A DNA stretch of 64,000 nt from Qipengyuania qiaonensis (GTDB lineage: Bacteria > Pseudomonadota > Alphaproteobacteria > Sphingomonadales > Sphingomonadaceae), in the NCBI RefSeq assembly GCF_019711515.1, contig NZ_JAIGNO010000008.1, positions 1 through 64,000 on the forward strand. Direction: 5' to 3'. Position 1 is the first letter of the stretch; each line of letters begins with the position of its first letter. The position numbers and the translations under genes were made by a program. This document shows positions 8,665-17,794 of the stretch, piece after piece. The notes under the pieces were generated by a model. The model worked only from the letters and a program-made list of their open reading frames with translations. It was not told where the DNA came from and ran no database searches.

Positions 8665-9663
8665 ATGCCAAAAGCGGCTTGGAAACAGATTCTTAGGCGA
8701 GCGTGGACCATGTGGGGCTTTCACAACCTGTCGCTTTTGGGTGCTGGTGTGGCATTTTTTACCTTTCTTGCGCTTACCCCGCTCATCGCTGCGACGGTTA
8801 TGGTTTACGGACTGGTGGGTGATGTCGACACCGTGCAGAGGCAGATGCAAGCCATCATCGAAGTTGTTCCCCGCCAGGCAGCCGCCGTCATCGAAGACCA
8901 GCTCATGGGTGTGGTAACTGCCAATGCCGGAGTTACAGGACTGGCGTTAGTTATAGCTCTTGGCTTTGCTATTTACGGCGGGATGCGCGCGGCAAACGGG
9001 CTGATCGGTGCTCTCAACATCATCAATGAGGAACACGAAACACGTGGGATCATTTCGCTTACTTTTCGGGCCGCGGCGCTTACGCTGGCAGCGATCTTCG
9101 TCGCATTGACCGGCTTGATCAGCAGCGGAATGTTCGCGTGGCTGCAAACACAGGCAGGTGGTCTTTTCGGTGAAGCCGCGGAATTTGCGATCAAGTGCCT
9201 GACCTGGGTTGCATCCGTATTGCTCGGCAGCGCCGGCTTCGCACTCATAATGCGATATGGGCCGGACCGTGAGCCGGCTCGATGGCGCTGGCTGGCTGTC
9301 GGCGCCATGGTTGCGACACTGCTCTGGATCGCGGTTTCATTCGGGTTTTCGATCTATGTGGCTTATGTCAGCGATTACAACGCAACATACGGGTCGCTGT
9401 CTGCTATCGTGGTCTTTCTGATGTGGCTGTTTCTGTCCGCCTACGGGGTACTCGCGGGCGCCTTGCTGAACGCCGAGATCGAGCGTCAGACGACGGTCGA
9501 TACGACGACCGGTCCAGAATTACCGATTGGAGAGCGTGGCGCGGTTCTTGCCGATCTGGCAGAAGGCGGTCTTTCAATCAGGCAATGGATGGAAAAAGCA
9601 GAACGTCGTGCCGTCCGACGGCATCTGCGGTCCAGCATGTTCATATCGAAATCTAAAGTCTAA
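8665..9663 (+). CDS. YihY/virulence factor BrkB family membrane protein
   Basis: This is an integral inner-membrane protein of the YihY/BrkB family (old name RNase BN-like, a misnomer). Its cellular role is not established. The 332-residue product begins MPKAAWKQILRRAWTMWGFH. About six hydrophobic helices follow, including LLGAGVAFFTFLALTPLIAA, the Y-x-AYVSDYNATYGSLSAIV block and the LMWLFLSAYGVLAGALLNAE block, the last two being family hallmarks. The reading frame stays open far upstream into tamA antisense, but homology-like sequence begins only here, so ATG 8665 is preferred. A hydrophilic C-terminal tail is present. Confidence 0.88.
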   Translation: MPKAAWKQILRRAWTMWGFHNLSLLGAGVAFFTFLALTPLIAATVMVYGLVGDVDTVQRQMQAIIEVVPRQAAAVIEDQLMGVVTANAGVTGLALVIALGFAIYGGMRAANGLIGALNIINEEHETRGIISLTFRAAALTLAAIFVALTGLISSGMFAWLQTQAGGLFGEAAEFAIKCLTWVASVLLGSAGFALIMRYGPDREPARWRWLAVGAMVATLLWIAVSFGFSIYVAYVSDYNATYGSLSAIVVFLMWLFLSAYGVLAGALLNAEIERQTTVDTTTGPELPIGERGAVLADLAEGGLSIRQWMEKAERRAVRRHLRSSMFISKSKV

Positions 9664-10001
9664 GACATTCGAATAAGATGCATTGACCAATTGCAATCGC
9701 AGCGAGCCGGAACGGTAGCTGGTAAGTCAGCTCTGGGGCCGTGTATGGACGTCCCCTCGTTGACAAGGGTTTCCGGCGTTGAACTTTCTGCTGATTGAGG
9801 CGGCCATATGTCCAGAATTTGAATGTGGCGCTGCTGGCCACGGTGCCTTTCGCGCGAACCGGGTCCCGACCTATGGCACGCCACTGCAAACGCAACGGCT
9901 CCGAATGAGGTTTCCCGGTTTGGGAGTTTCAACCGGCTTTGCGCATCAACTCCTCCTCGCCCTTTCCAACATCGTCGGCGCGGCATCCCCGCGCCTGAAC
10001 T
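9664..10001. other. Gene-free stretch beside the IS110 remnant
   Basis: There are no convincing coding regions here. The minus-strand ORFs in this stretch lie just past the end of the decayed IS110 transposase and are probably the element's own 3' non-coding part. No terminal repeats could be fixed. Confidence 0.4.
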
Positions 10002-10283
10002 CTACGGCGCTATCTCCTGCGGGTAACGGTAGCGTTCGCCACTGGTCTCAAGCGCCCAGACCATGCGCGTGTTCTTGTTCGCCAGCGCGACGGCAAGGAC
10101 TTTTGCCGGTCGGCGAGCCAGCAGTTGAACGAGCCATGGCCAATTCGTGCCGTGCCGCTCGGTACAGCGGATCACGGCCATCGCTCCGACCACCAGTACC
10201 TAACTGCCGCTGGATTAGTTCCGTTTGGGTGCAAGATCGATCAAGGCTGCGAGGTCGCGACCGGTCTTGAACACAACCAGGTC
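10002..10283 (-). pseudogene. Decayed IS110-family transposase, C-terminal part
   Basis: Read on the minus strand, one frame gives FKTGRDLAALIDLAPKRN followed by a stop. About 30 bases on, the sequence continues as LVVGAMAVIRC and WPWLVQLLARRPAKVLAVAL, ending GERYRYPQEIAP. This order matches the transposase_20 (PF02371) region of IS110-family enzymes, in which a GRDLAA-x-GL-PRQNSSGGK block runs into RRLLVVGA. The middle (GGK to YLRR) is deleted, stop codons are present and no N-terminal DEDD domain is visible. This is an old, dead insertion. The element ends were not located. Confidence 0.75.
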
Positions 10284-10479
10284 GGCAACCTACGGACCAG
10301 TCACTTCTGGGCAAATATTATTAAAACAGGTAACGATCGGCTATCCGATTGCGTCTTTTTAGCCATAGCAGCCGCAAAACTGGATGACGTAAATCGTAGT
10401 GCCAGCGCAGAAGCCTCTGCCCGCGGCTTGGCGCGCGCATCTCGCATCGCGCCTCGGCGCTGGACAAAATAGCGCGCGG

Positions 10480-10740
10480 TTACCGCAGGTCGTTCAGATC
10501 ATCGATCAACGCCGCAATTTTCTCTACTGCTTCGCGCGTGGGCCCTTCATATCTAAGTGCGTCTTTGCGAACATAATCGCCAACCGACGGGTGGGCCATG
10601 TAACCGACCGCAGCAGCGCGATAAGCCATCATCGCCTGATGCAAGGCATCGAAACTAGTCGATTTGCCGTCTTTCGCCGCAATCGCCTTCTCAGCGACTG
10701 CCCGTGCACGACTGGCAAGATCGTCTAGACCCTCTTGCAT
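10480..10740 (-). CDS. Hypothetical protein, 86 residues, helical
   Basis: This small protein is rich in Ala and charged residues (MQEGLDDLASRARAVAEKAI at the start, EAVEKIAALIDDLNDLR at the end) and predicted mostly helical. There is no signal peptide, membrane helix or metal-binding motif. Codon use looks coding. It begins divergently from the response-regulator gene about 120 bp away, so a shared control region is possible. I do not recognise the family. Confidence 0.55.
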   Translation of the reverse strand: MQEGLDDLASRARAVAEKAIAAKDGKSTSFDALHQAMMAYRAAAVGYMAHPSVGDYVRKDALRYEGPTREAVEKIAALIDDLNDLR

Positions 10741-10861
10741 AGCCTTTACTCCTAGTTCGCCAATATGAATTCAGTTCACATTTGTGAGATTGTGCACAAA
10801 GGCAACACCGCTGACAATTATCGCGGAACACAGGGAACGAAACCCCTATGTCGATCGCTTG

Positions 10862-11281
10862 ATGTATCTCCGGGTCGCGTCGGTTGGCGGTACATATTTG
10901 ACTTCAAAGCCCACCATTCTGATCGTCGAAGACGAAGCGTTGATCCGTCTCTCCCTCATAGAAATCTTCGAGGATGCGGGTTTTGTCGTTCTGGATGCCG
11001 ATAGCGCATCGAGTGCTGAGAAAATGCTTGATGCAAAATCGGAATCCATCAGCATTTTATTGACAGATATCCGTCTCGGCGCTGGGCGAGACGGATGGGA
11101 CGTCGCGCGCCATGCAAGATCTAAACGAGAGGATTTGCCTATCGTATTCGTTTCTGGCGATAGCACCGATGACTGGAAGGACAGCGGGATCGAGCGAAGC
11201 GTTATGCTTGCCAAGCCGGTTCGCGACGATGATCTCTTAGGGGCGGTGAGCGAAGGCTTGGCCGGTGTAGGGCGCGCCTGA
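10862..11281 (+). CDS. Single-domain response regulator (receiver only)
   Basis: The product is a CheY-like receiver domain with no output domain. Visible are the acidic pocket (ILIVEDEALIRLSL), the phospho-acceptor Asp in LLTDIRLGAGRDGWD, the Ser after beta-4 (VFVSGDS) and the conserved Lys (MLAKPVRDDDL). Such proteins usually relay phosphate or bind a partner. No kinase gene is next to it. ATG 10862 gives MYLRVASVGGTYLTSKPTIL. An upstream ATG at 10784 is possible but adds unlikely sequence, and a TTG closer to the domain is another choice. Confidence 0.8.
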   Translation: MYLRVASVGGTYLTSKPTILIVEDEALIRLSLIEIFEDAGFVVLDADSASSAEKMLDAKSESISILLTDIRLGAGRDGWDVARHARSKREDLPIVFVSGDSTDDWKDSGIERSVMLAKPVRDDDLLGAVSEGLAGVGRA

Positions 11282-11488
11282 AGTTAGCTCCGAGGATTCG
11301 AAACCGACGGTCCGGTCTAGGCGGTAGGTGGCTAGAAGCGGTCATTCCGACTGGTTGTGACTTCTGTCTAAATGAGGTCGTCTGGGAAACCCAAACAATA
11401 TAGGAGTCACTCGATTAAAGCGCGGACAGCTTCCCATTTCAAATTTGCAGTTCTCGCGGCTCCCGAACCAGCCGGTCTACAGGGCAAA

Positions 11489-12094
11489 TCACACCACGGA
11501 ACAATTTCCTGGTCTGGTTTCCTTTCTGCTGTCTGCGAGGTACCATCGCGAAGCTTCCCCAGTCTGGGCGGCATTGTGATAGCAAACATCGGTTGCCCCC
11601 GATATAGGGTCTACGAGCACAGCCCACTGATGATCGTCGCAATTGTGCTGCTGGCACCCCCATGACCCGATCTTTCCCTGGTATCTTGAGATTGGCGCTG
11701 ATGGGCCGCCAGGCGACTGCATGGCGCGCAAAACTGTGGCGTCGGTTACGGTCTTGGCAATGCCGGCGGTAACCACTGGGTGATCGTGCCAAGTCACTCC
11801 GCCCACCGTCTCGAAAGGAAACTTGCCGACGAAGGCGACAAGGTCGCTGCCGGCGCTGGCAACTCCGGGCGACGGCGAAACCATGTTCTCGCCGATAGAG
11901 CCAGTCGTATGGAAATTGGTAGCATCTGACGAAACTTGCGCGACTTGTGTGTCATCAAGCACTCCGGCAGCTGGCTTCGGGTCGCCCTCGGCCTTTTCCT
12001 CCGGCGGAGCGCCACTGCTGCATGCAGCCAAGCAAACGGCAAAACTAGCCAATATCGCTGGATAGACATTCCTCCGCATCTTCGGTTTCTCCAT
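11489..12094 (-). CDS. Lipoprotein, possibly Ivy-like
   Basis: The product starts MEKPKMRRNVYPAILASFAV and carries a lipobox LAAC directly before SSGAPPEE, so it is a predicted lipoprotein of about 201 residues. A Pro/Glu-rich linker leads to a folded domain that ends with a cysteine-rich segment (GSWGCQQHNCDDHQWAVLV). The C-x3-H-x-C pattern recalls the CKPHDC loop of Ivy-type inhibitors of vertebrate lysozyme, but overall similarity could not be tested. I chose the start next to the signal peptide; the frame is open 23 codons further upstream. Confidence 0.65.
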   Translation of the reverse strand: MEKPKMRRNVYPAILASFAVCLAACSSGAPPEEKAEGDPKPAAGVLDDTQVAQVSSDATNFHTTGSIGENMVSPSPGVASAGSDLVAFVGKFPFETVGGVTWHDHPVVTAGIAKTVTDATVLRAMQSPGGPSAPISRYQGKIGSWGCQQHNCDDHQWAVLVDPISGATDVCYHNAAQTGEASRWYLADSRKETRPGNCSVV

Positions 12095-12518
12095 GATCGA
12101 TGCAACCCAAGAGATATTTAACAGACGGTTTCGTGCGCGACCAGATTTAGGTGTCTTCGGCAATTCGCCGAATATTTTCGTCCGAACTGACCACAGAGCT
12201 TGTCACAACAACTCGACTGAGGCGACAAAGCAAAGGCTTTCACAGCCGATTATGATGTGCGCGAAGCTCGCCTCATCTGGGAAGATTCTCTCACTGACGC
12301 AGTTCTGGCTAGTGCTACCCATTCATTGATCAATCAGGAACCTACAAGGCCATCAGCTCATGCTGCGCCCAGCGCTACAGCAGTCCACTGTGTTCACGAA
12401 TGCTCAAAGCAACCGCCCGCCCATTGCAACTCCGCAAGGCGCTATTGCGAGGCATTCGCGTTGACACGAGAGTGCGGCCCGCATAGTCGAATTGCAAACG
12501 ATTCGCAGGAAGGGCTGC
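12095..12518. other. Gene-free intergenic stretch upstream of TBDR
   Basis: No gene is recognised. It should hold the promoters of the minus-strand lipoprotein and the plus-strand TBDR. A partly symmetric motif, TTGCAAACGATTCGCA at about 12492, sits close to the TBDR start and might be a repressor site, but no known iron-regulator box was matched. Confidence 0.35.
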
Positions 12519-14576
12519 ATGAGGTCAACCATAATTTACGCTACCTTAGGCGCATTGCTATTACCGAGCATGGCGAACGCTCAAGAGAGCACGTCTGAAG
12601 CCGACGGCGACGAGGGGCGCGGCACGATCATCGTGATCGGCACAAGGGCCGAGCGCGAGCTGGTCGACACTCCCGATAGTGTTGTGGTGCTCAATGGCAA
12701 GGAGATCGAGGCGCGGCAGGCGGATCGCGTCGAGCAGTTGCTTGCGCAAACGCCGAATGTGCAACTTGGCTCGGGCGAACAAGGCCCGGCGATCCGTGGG
12801 CAGAATGCCACCGGCGTCTTGCAAGGAGCCGATGCCTTTCTCGGCGGCACCCGTCCGCGCGCGACCATTCGCCTCGACGGGCGCGACCTCGGTTTCAACG
12901 AGCTGATCTACGGCGCCACCGGGGTATGGGACGTGGATCGAGTGGAAATTTTCCGCACGCCGCAGACCACTACGCAGGGCCGCAATTCGATTGCCGGGGC
13001 GATCTTCATCCAGACCGCCGATCCCACCTATGAGTTCGAAGGGCGTGCCCGCGCGCTCGTCGGCAATTACGACACGCTGGGCCTGTCCGGCGTCGTTTCC
13101 GGCCCCATCGTGGCCGACCAGCTCGCCGCGCGTGTCGCGGTCGACTACCGCGAAAGCCGCGCGCAGACCGTGGTGCCAGATTTCATCGACGGTGTGGACG
13201 AACGGCGTGACGATTTCTTCAATGTACGCGCCAAATTGCTCGCCGAGCCGGAAGCTTTGCCGGGATTGCGATTGGAATTCATCTACGCCCACACCGACAC
13301 GGCTGCGCCGCAGGCCGACACGGTGCGCGAGCCATTCGAGGACCGTGCCAACCCCGAAGGCGGCGGCGGACTGTGGCGCACGGATACAGACTCGATAACT
13401 GCGGTTGTTCGGCAGGAACTTGGCGGCGATAGCAGTCTGGCGGTGACCACGTCCTATGGCGACAGTGTGATCCGCCGCCTTTCGCCGCCGGGCCAGGGCG
13501 TCGGGCGCATCGATGTCGAGGATTTCGCGATCGAGGTGATTGCCAGCAGGCGGCCGGCCGAAGGGATCGGCGGGGTTCTCGGCATTTCCTATCTGACGAC
13601 CAGCCAAACCGATTTCATCGACCTGACCGCCTTTCTGGGTAATGGCGATTTCACCGACGATCAGGAAAGCTACGGTATTTTCGGCGAGGTCGAAGTGACG
13701 CTTGCTCCGCGCTTCTCGATCACGCTGGGAGGGCGCTACCAGAACGACAGCCAGGATCGCGACGGATTTCTCGGAACATCGGACTTCGGCTTCACGGTCG
13801 ATTATGACCGCAGCTTCGATGCCTTCCTGCCCAAGGCGGCACTGACCTACGAACTGTCGGACGATGCCACCATCGGCCTGCTTGTCCAACGCGCCTACAA
13901 TCCCGGCGGGACCACGATCTCGTTCGAGACCGGTCAACAGGACACGTTCGGAAAGGAAACACTGTGGAACTATGAGGCGTTCTTGAAAGCAGCGTTGCTG
14001 GACGGACGCCTCCGGCTCGGCCTCAACTCCTTCTACGCCGACTTCGACAACGCGCAGCGCCCGCAGACTTTCGTCACCACGCGACCGGATGGCTCGGAAG
14101 TCGTGTCGGTCGAGATCGACAACGCGCCCGAGGCGCGCACCTATGGCCTGGAGGCCGAAGTCGATTTCTCGGTGACCCCGCGCTTCCGGTTGGGCTTTGG
14201 TATCGGCCTGCTCGATACCGAGATTACGCAGACGCTCGATCCTACCGATCCGATCCTCGGCAATGAATTCGAGCGTGCGCCCAAATTCAGCGCTGCTGCG
14301 TCTGTGAATTGGGAGCCGCTTGACCGCCTCAATCTCAATGCGCAGATTCGACATAATGCCGGCTACTTCAGCGACGACGCGAATACGCGCGCGCTTGCGA
14401 TTGGCGACACGACCGTAGTCGACGCACGGGTGTCCTATGGCTTGGGTCCGCTAACCCTTTTCGCTTATGGTCGCAACCTACTCGACGAGTTCTACCTGAC
14501 TCAGCTCTACACACCCGATTTCGGATCGCTCGGCGAACCTCAAGAGTATGGTGTCGGAGTCGAGGCGCGGTTCTGA
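12519..14576 (+). CDS. TonB-dependent outer-membrane receptor
   Basis: This is a probable siderophore or metal-chelate importer of the outer membrane (685 residues). The signal peptide MRSTIIYATLGALLLPSMANA is followed by a TonB-box region (TIIVIGTRAERELVDTPDSV), a plug domain (residues about 45-160, QADRVEQLLAQTPNVQLGSG and VDRVEIFRTPQTTTQGRNSI) and a beta-barrel ending in Phe (GVGVEARF). The frame is open to 12492, but ATG 12519 fits the signal peptide. The stop shares one base with the start of the PepSY gene, which points to ligand uptake linked to inner-membrane reduction or transport, as seen with PiuB-type neighbours. Confidence 0.92.
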   Translation: MRSTIIYATLGALLLPSMANAQESTSEADGDEGRGTIIVIGTRAERELVDTPDSVVVLNGKEIEARQADRVEQLLAQTPNVQLGSGEQGPAIRGQNATGVLQGADAFLGGTRPRATIRLDGRDLGFNELIYGATGVWDVDRVEIFRTPQTTTQGRNSIAGAIFIQTADPTYEFEGRARALVGNYDTLGLSGVVSGPIVADQLAARVAVDYRESRAQTVVPDFIDGVDERRDDFFNVRAKLLAEPEALPGLRLEFIYAHTDTAAPQADTVREPFEDRANPEGGGGLWRTDTDSITAVVRQELGGDSSLAVTTSYGDSVIRRLSPPGQGVGRIDVEDFAIEVIASRRPAEGIGGVLGISYLTTSQTDFIDLTAFLGNGDFTDDQESYGIFGEVEVTLAPRFSITLGGRYQNDSQDRDGFLGTSDFGFTVDYDRSFDAFLPKAALTYELSDDATIGLLVQRAYNPGGTTISFETGQQDTFGKETLWNYEAFLKAALLDGRLRLGLNSFYADFDNAQRPQTFVTTRPDGSEVVSVEIDNAPEARTYGLEAEVDFSVTPRFRLGFGIGLLDTEITQTLDPTDPILGNEFERAPKFSAAASVNWEPLDRLNLNAQIRHNAGYFSDDANTRALAIGDTTVVDARVSYGLGPLTLFAYGRNLLDEFYLTQLYTPDFGSLGEPQEYGVGVEARF

Positions 14577-15724
14577 TGTCCGTGCGCCGCTTCCTGCGCC
14601 TGACGCATGGCTGGATCGGGTCGGTGCTCGCATTATTCATCGTGCTCGTGGCGGGAACTGGCGCGAGCCTGGCTTTCATGAGCGAGATGTTTTTGGCGCA
14701 ATATGGCGAGGTGCTGGAGGCGGAAGCGCCCGCTCCTGACGCCAGGCCTGTCGATATCGACGCGCTGTTCGCCTCGGCTCAGGAAGCACGGGGCGATGCC
14801 TTCACGCCGATGGGCCTGCTCATGCCGCATACGCGTGTGCCGAAGGTCGAAACTGCAATGGTCTTCGGCATGGAGGACGGCGGCGATCCGGATTATCCAA
14901 TGATGGTCAGCGTCGATCCGTGGACCGGCGAGACAAAGGGCGCCTTTTCCCTTGGCGATGCTTTTGGCCATGACATGATCGATTTCCACTACGAGCTGAC
15001 GATGGGACAGGCCGGGGCCACCTTCGTAGCCCTGCTCGGCCTTCTCCTCTTGGGTTTCGCGCTGACCGGCTTGTGGCTTTGGTGGCCGCGCAAGGGATCG
15101 GTCTGGAAGAAGGCACGTGCGCCTAGCCTCAAGGGCAAGGCGTCGATGCAACTCTTCTCGCTCCATGGCTGGCTCGGGGTCTGGGCCGCATTGTTGGTCG
15201 TCGTGTTCGGTCTCAGCGGCACCGCAACCGCGCGCCCGGACTGGTTCGGGCCGGCGCTAGCCGATGCCGACGCGCTGGAACCGGTCGGAGCAGAGTGGAA
15301 GCGGCTATGCGATGGCGCAGTCTCGCCCGGAATGGCAGCGGCGAATGCTCTGACGCGGCTTCCTGGACGTGAGGTCTCGACTATCTATCTCGTTCCGAAC
15401 GAGCCAATCCACGTGTTCCTGCGTGGTCGCAACGACCTCAACCGTATGGAAGGCGATGCCATCTATTGGCAACATCCGACATGCGCTGGAACTGGCAAAG
15501 CTATCCATGTGGCTGCAACTGGAATTCCAACGCAGCTGGGCAACATGATGCTCTCGCTCCATGGCGGCTATGTGTTTGGCCCTGTATTGGGGCCGATCCT
15601 GGTTTTGTTGACGGGTTTGTCTCTCGTGTTTTTCAGCGTCAGTGGCGTGATCGTGTTCTTCACGCGCACTCTGAGAGGCAAGCGTCGAACACCCAGTCAG
15701 CCGGATTGGTTTCCCGCCGAATAG
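14576..15724 (+). CDS. PepSY-associated transmembrane protein (PiuB-like)
   Basis: This inner-membrane protein (382 residues) has the PepSY_TM architecture: helix 1 at RFLRLTHGWIGSVLALFIVL, helix 2 around GLLLLGFALTGLWLWWP, helix 3 at LHGWLGVWAALLVVVFGLSG and helix 4 near GPILVLLTGLSLVFFSVSGVI. His residues next to helices (THGW, LHGW, LHGGY) are typical and may bind heme or support electron transfer. Family members occur beside siderophore receptors and are proposed to reduce ferric chelates. Start and upstream TBDR stop overlap (TGATG). Confidence 0.88.
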   Translation: MSVRRFLRLTHGWIGSVLALFIVLVAGTGASLAFMSEMFLAQYGEVLEAEAPAPDARPVDIDALFASAQEARGDAFTPMGLLMPHTRVPKVETAMVFGMEDGGDPDYPMMVSVDPWTGETKGAFSLGDAFGHDMIDFHYELTMGQAGATFVALLGLLLLGFALTGLWLWWPRKGSVWKKARAPSLKGKASMQLFSLHGWLGVWAALLVVVFGLSGTATARPDWFGPALADADALEPVGAEWKRLCDGAVSPGMAAANALTRLPGREVSTIYLVPNEPIHVFLRGRNDLNRMEGDAIYWQHPTCAGTGKAIHVAATGIPTQLGNMMLSLHGGYVFGPVLGPILVLLTGLSLVFFSVSGVIVFFTRTLRGKRRTPSQPDWFPAE

Positions 15725-16385
15725 CTCGCGAAAAATGCCGCAAGATCGTCGCTTGCCGCTGTGATACTTTGAGCCAACATGTTGAAGGCGCGGCAGCGGA
15801 ATGGAAACTCAAATATATCAAATCGAACGTCGGCCTCGGGCTAAACCGATTACAATCGAATGACCATATTTGGGGCGCGTAGCTGTCATCGACGCCAGTC
15901 TTAACGAACGACCGCTTTCGGGAAAAAACCGCAAGCATTCGAATGACCGAGATGAGGGCGCAAAGCGGCCGTTGCCTTTGATGACAAAGCATCGGATATC
16001 GGGAAAGGTGGGTTGAAGGCGCAACTGGTCGAAATGCAGGGCGTCATCGAAGCCTCAATCTGCAAGCATCCTGACCTAAGGGTAAAAAGCTTGGGCAAAG
16101 CGGGGTACTTGTGAGGGTATTACATCAATGTCTGGTCAAATGGAATCAATATTTCCATAGACTTAGCATGCTAGATCGAATCCCTCCTGCTCCGCCACCT
16201 GGTCTGGGTTCTTTGCAAGATTTGCGGCCGGGCCTCCTGAAGCCCGCAATTCCGCCGCGTTCTGCGACGCTCTCCGGTGGCGGCGGCGAGCCAGAATGGG
16301 AAAGGGCATTGCACTCAGGCCACATGGCTTCGACGAGGAGCGACATCTCGAACCGAGTAACGCCAGCCAGCCATTCCGTCGGCTC
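15725..16385. other. Gene-free stretch between convergent genes
   Basis: This 660 bp lies between the PepSY gene and the convergent PLP-enzyme gene. Only short overlapping ORFs without recognisable motifs are present, and their codon use does not look coding. No clear terminator or repeat was found. Confidence 0.4.
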
Positions 16386-17675
16386 CTATGCAAACATGGA
16401 GCGCTCGGCCTGAATGGCAGCGACCAGACGATCGAGATCGTCCTCTGTATTGAACAGTGCTGGCGTAACCCGCATGACCGCGCCCGAGGCAAGACCTGCT
16501 TTCGCAACGACCAGAACCCTGTGTCGCTTTGCGAACAGACTTTGCACCCGTTTCGCCTGCTCCAAGTTCTTTTGTCCGGGAAGGCGAAATGCGCCGATGA
16601 CCGCGTAGCGATCGCGGTCGTCGGGTTGGACTATCTCGAGGCCGGGAATGTCCTGGATCCCTGCCACCCAACGATCGCGCAGACCGCGCAGATAAGCTAG
16701 CTTGCGCTCCGGACCGAGATCGTGATGCTGCGCGACAGCTTGCGGAACCGTCAGCCGGGCGGCGAAGTCGATCGTTCCGGTGGGCACGCGGGCGCGGATG
16801 TCGTCGGGATCGCGGATGCGGTTGCCGAGCCAGGGCGCGATGTCCGCTTTGCGCTCTTCACGGATGTAGATCGCCCCGGTGCCCAACGGAGCCGCGAGCC
16901 ATTTGTGGAGCGAGAAGCCCATGAAATCGACGCCCATCGTTTCGACATCGACTGGCAACAGACCGACTGATTGCGCGGCGTCAAGAATGATGTCGATCCC
17001 GCGCGCCTTTGCCATCGTGGCGATTTCCCGGACCGGCATTGTCAGGCCGTTACGGTTTGATACATGGGTGAGCAGCAACAGCTTGAGGCGCGGCGTTTCG
17101 CGGAACAAGCGCTCGTAGGTTTCGAGAATAGTGGCTGTTGTGGAGGGCTCGGGCATCGTAATCCGCTTGAGCTTGGCGTCCCGCGTCACTGCGAGATGCT
17201 CCATGGCGTACTGCATTTCATCGTAGTCTACGTCGGCCATGGCGATGGCATCGCCAGCTTTGAGCGGCGCGTAATTCACGATCAAGCCGTAGAGCGCTTC
17301 GGTTCCACCAGCACAAAGGGCGATCTCGTCCGGCGAGGCTCCGATCAGCGTGGCGGCCGCATCGGTCGCTGGCTGCAAGCGTTCGTCTCGCGACAGACCA
17401 GGCAAAGCGCTGCGCAGAAAGACCGAGTGATGACTGTTCACCCATTCGGTATTCTCGCGATAGAGCGCCCGCGTCGCGCGGGTCATCGCACCGTAATAGG
17501 CCGCATCGAGGCTGACGATGGACCTGTCGATATCGTAGAGATCGGTAAACGGTCCCGCGCCCGGCGAGATAGCAGGCATCCGCGCTTTAATTTCCCCGGG
17601 CATCATGGCCGCTGCGGGCACGGCCGCCCCTGCAGCAAGCACCGTCCGGCGACTGATTGCTCTTTCATTCGACAT
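16386..17675 (-). CDS. Tat-exported class V aminotransferase-fold PLP enzyme
   Basis: This 429-residue protein has the twin-arginine signal MSNERAISRRTVLAAGAAVP, so it is probably folded with cofactor and exported to the periplasm. The fold is class V aminotransferase/isopenicillin N epimerase-like. ALCAGGTEALYGL binds phosphate, Asp232 in DIILDAAQSVG contacts the pyridine nitrogen, and Lys258 in FSLHKWLAAPLGTG forms the Schiff base. The substrate is unknown; epimerase, cysteine desulfurase-like and lyase activities all occur in the family. It is divergent from the TBDR at 17795 with 119 bp between starts, so the two may serve one imported compound. Confidence 0.88.
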   Translation of the reverse strand: MSNERAISRRTVLAAGAAVPAAAMMPGEIKARMPAISPGAGPFTDLYDIDRSIVSLDAAYYGAMTRATRALYRENTEWVNSHHSVFLRSALPGLSRDERLQPATDAAATLIGASPDEIALCAGGTEALYGLIVNYAPLKAGDAIAMADVDYDEMQYAMEHLAVTRDAKLKRITMPEPSTTATILETYERLFRETPRLKLLLLTHVSNRNGLTMPVREIATMAKARGIDIILDAAQSVGLLPVDVETMGVDFMGFSLHKWLAAPLGTGAIYIREERKADIAPWLGNRIRDPDDIRARVPTGTIDFAARLTVPQAVAQHHDLGPERKLAYLRGLRDRWVAGIQDIPGLEIVQPDDRDRYAVIGAFRLPGQKNLEQAKRVQSLFAKRHRVLVVAKAGLASGAVMRVTPALFNTEDDLDRLVAAIQAERSMFA

Positions 17676-17794
17676 CGATTGCACCACCCTTTCGTCTACG
17701 AAACACAGGCACTGCCCGTGAGACGAATTGCTCCTTGATTAACGTTCGAGGCTCTGCTTTGGGCACGTTACATCATTACATCAAGGGTATTCTC

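Noticed and set aside
12561-14354. 597-codon ORF on the minus strand
   Set aside because: It is fully antisense to the TonB receptor at 12519-14576, which has signal peptide, plug and barrel motifs. The antisense product has no known motif.
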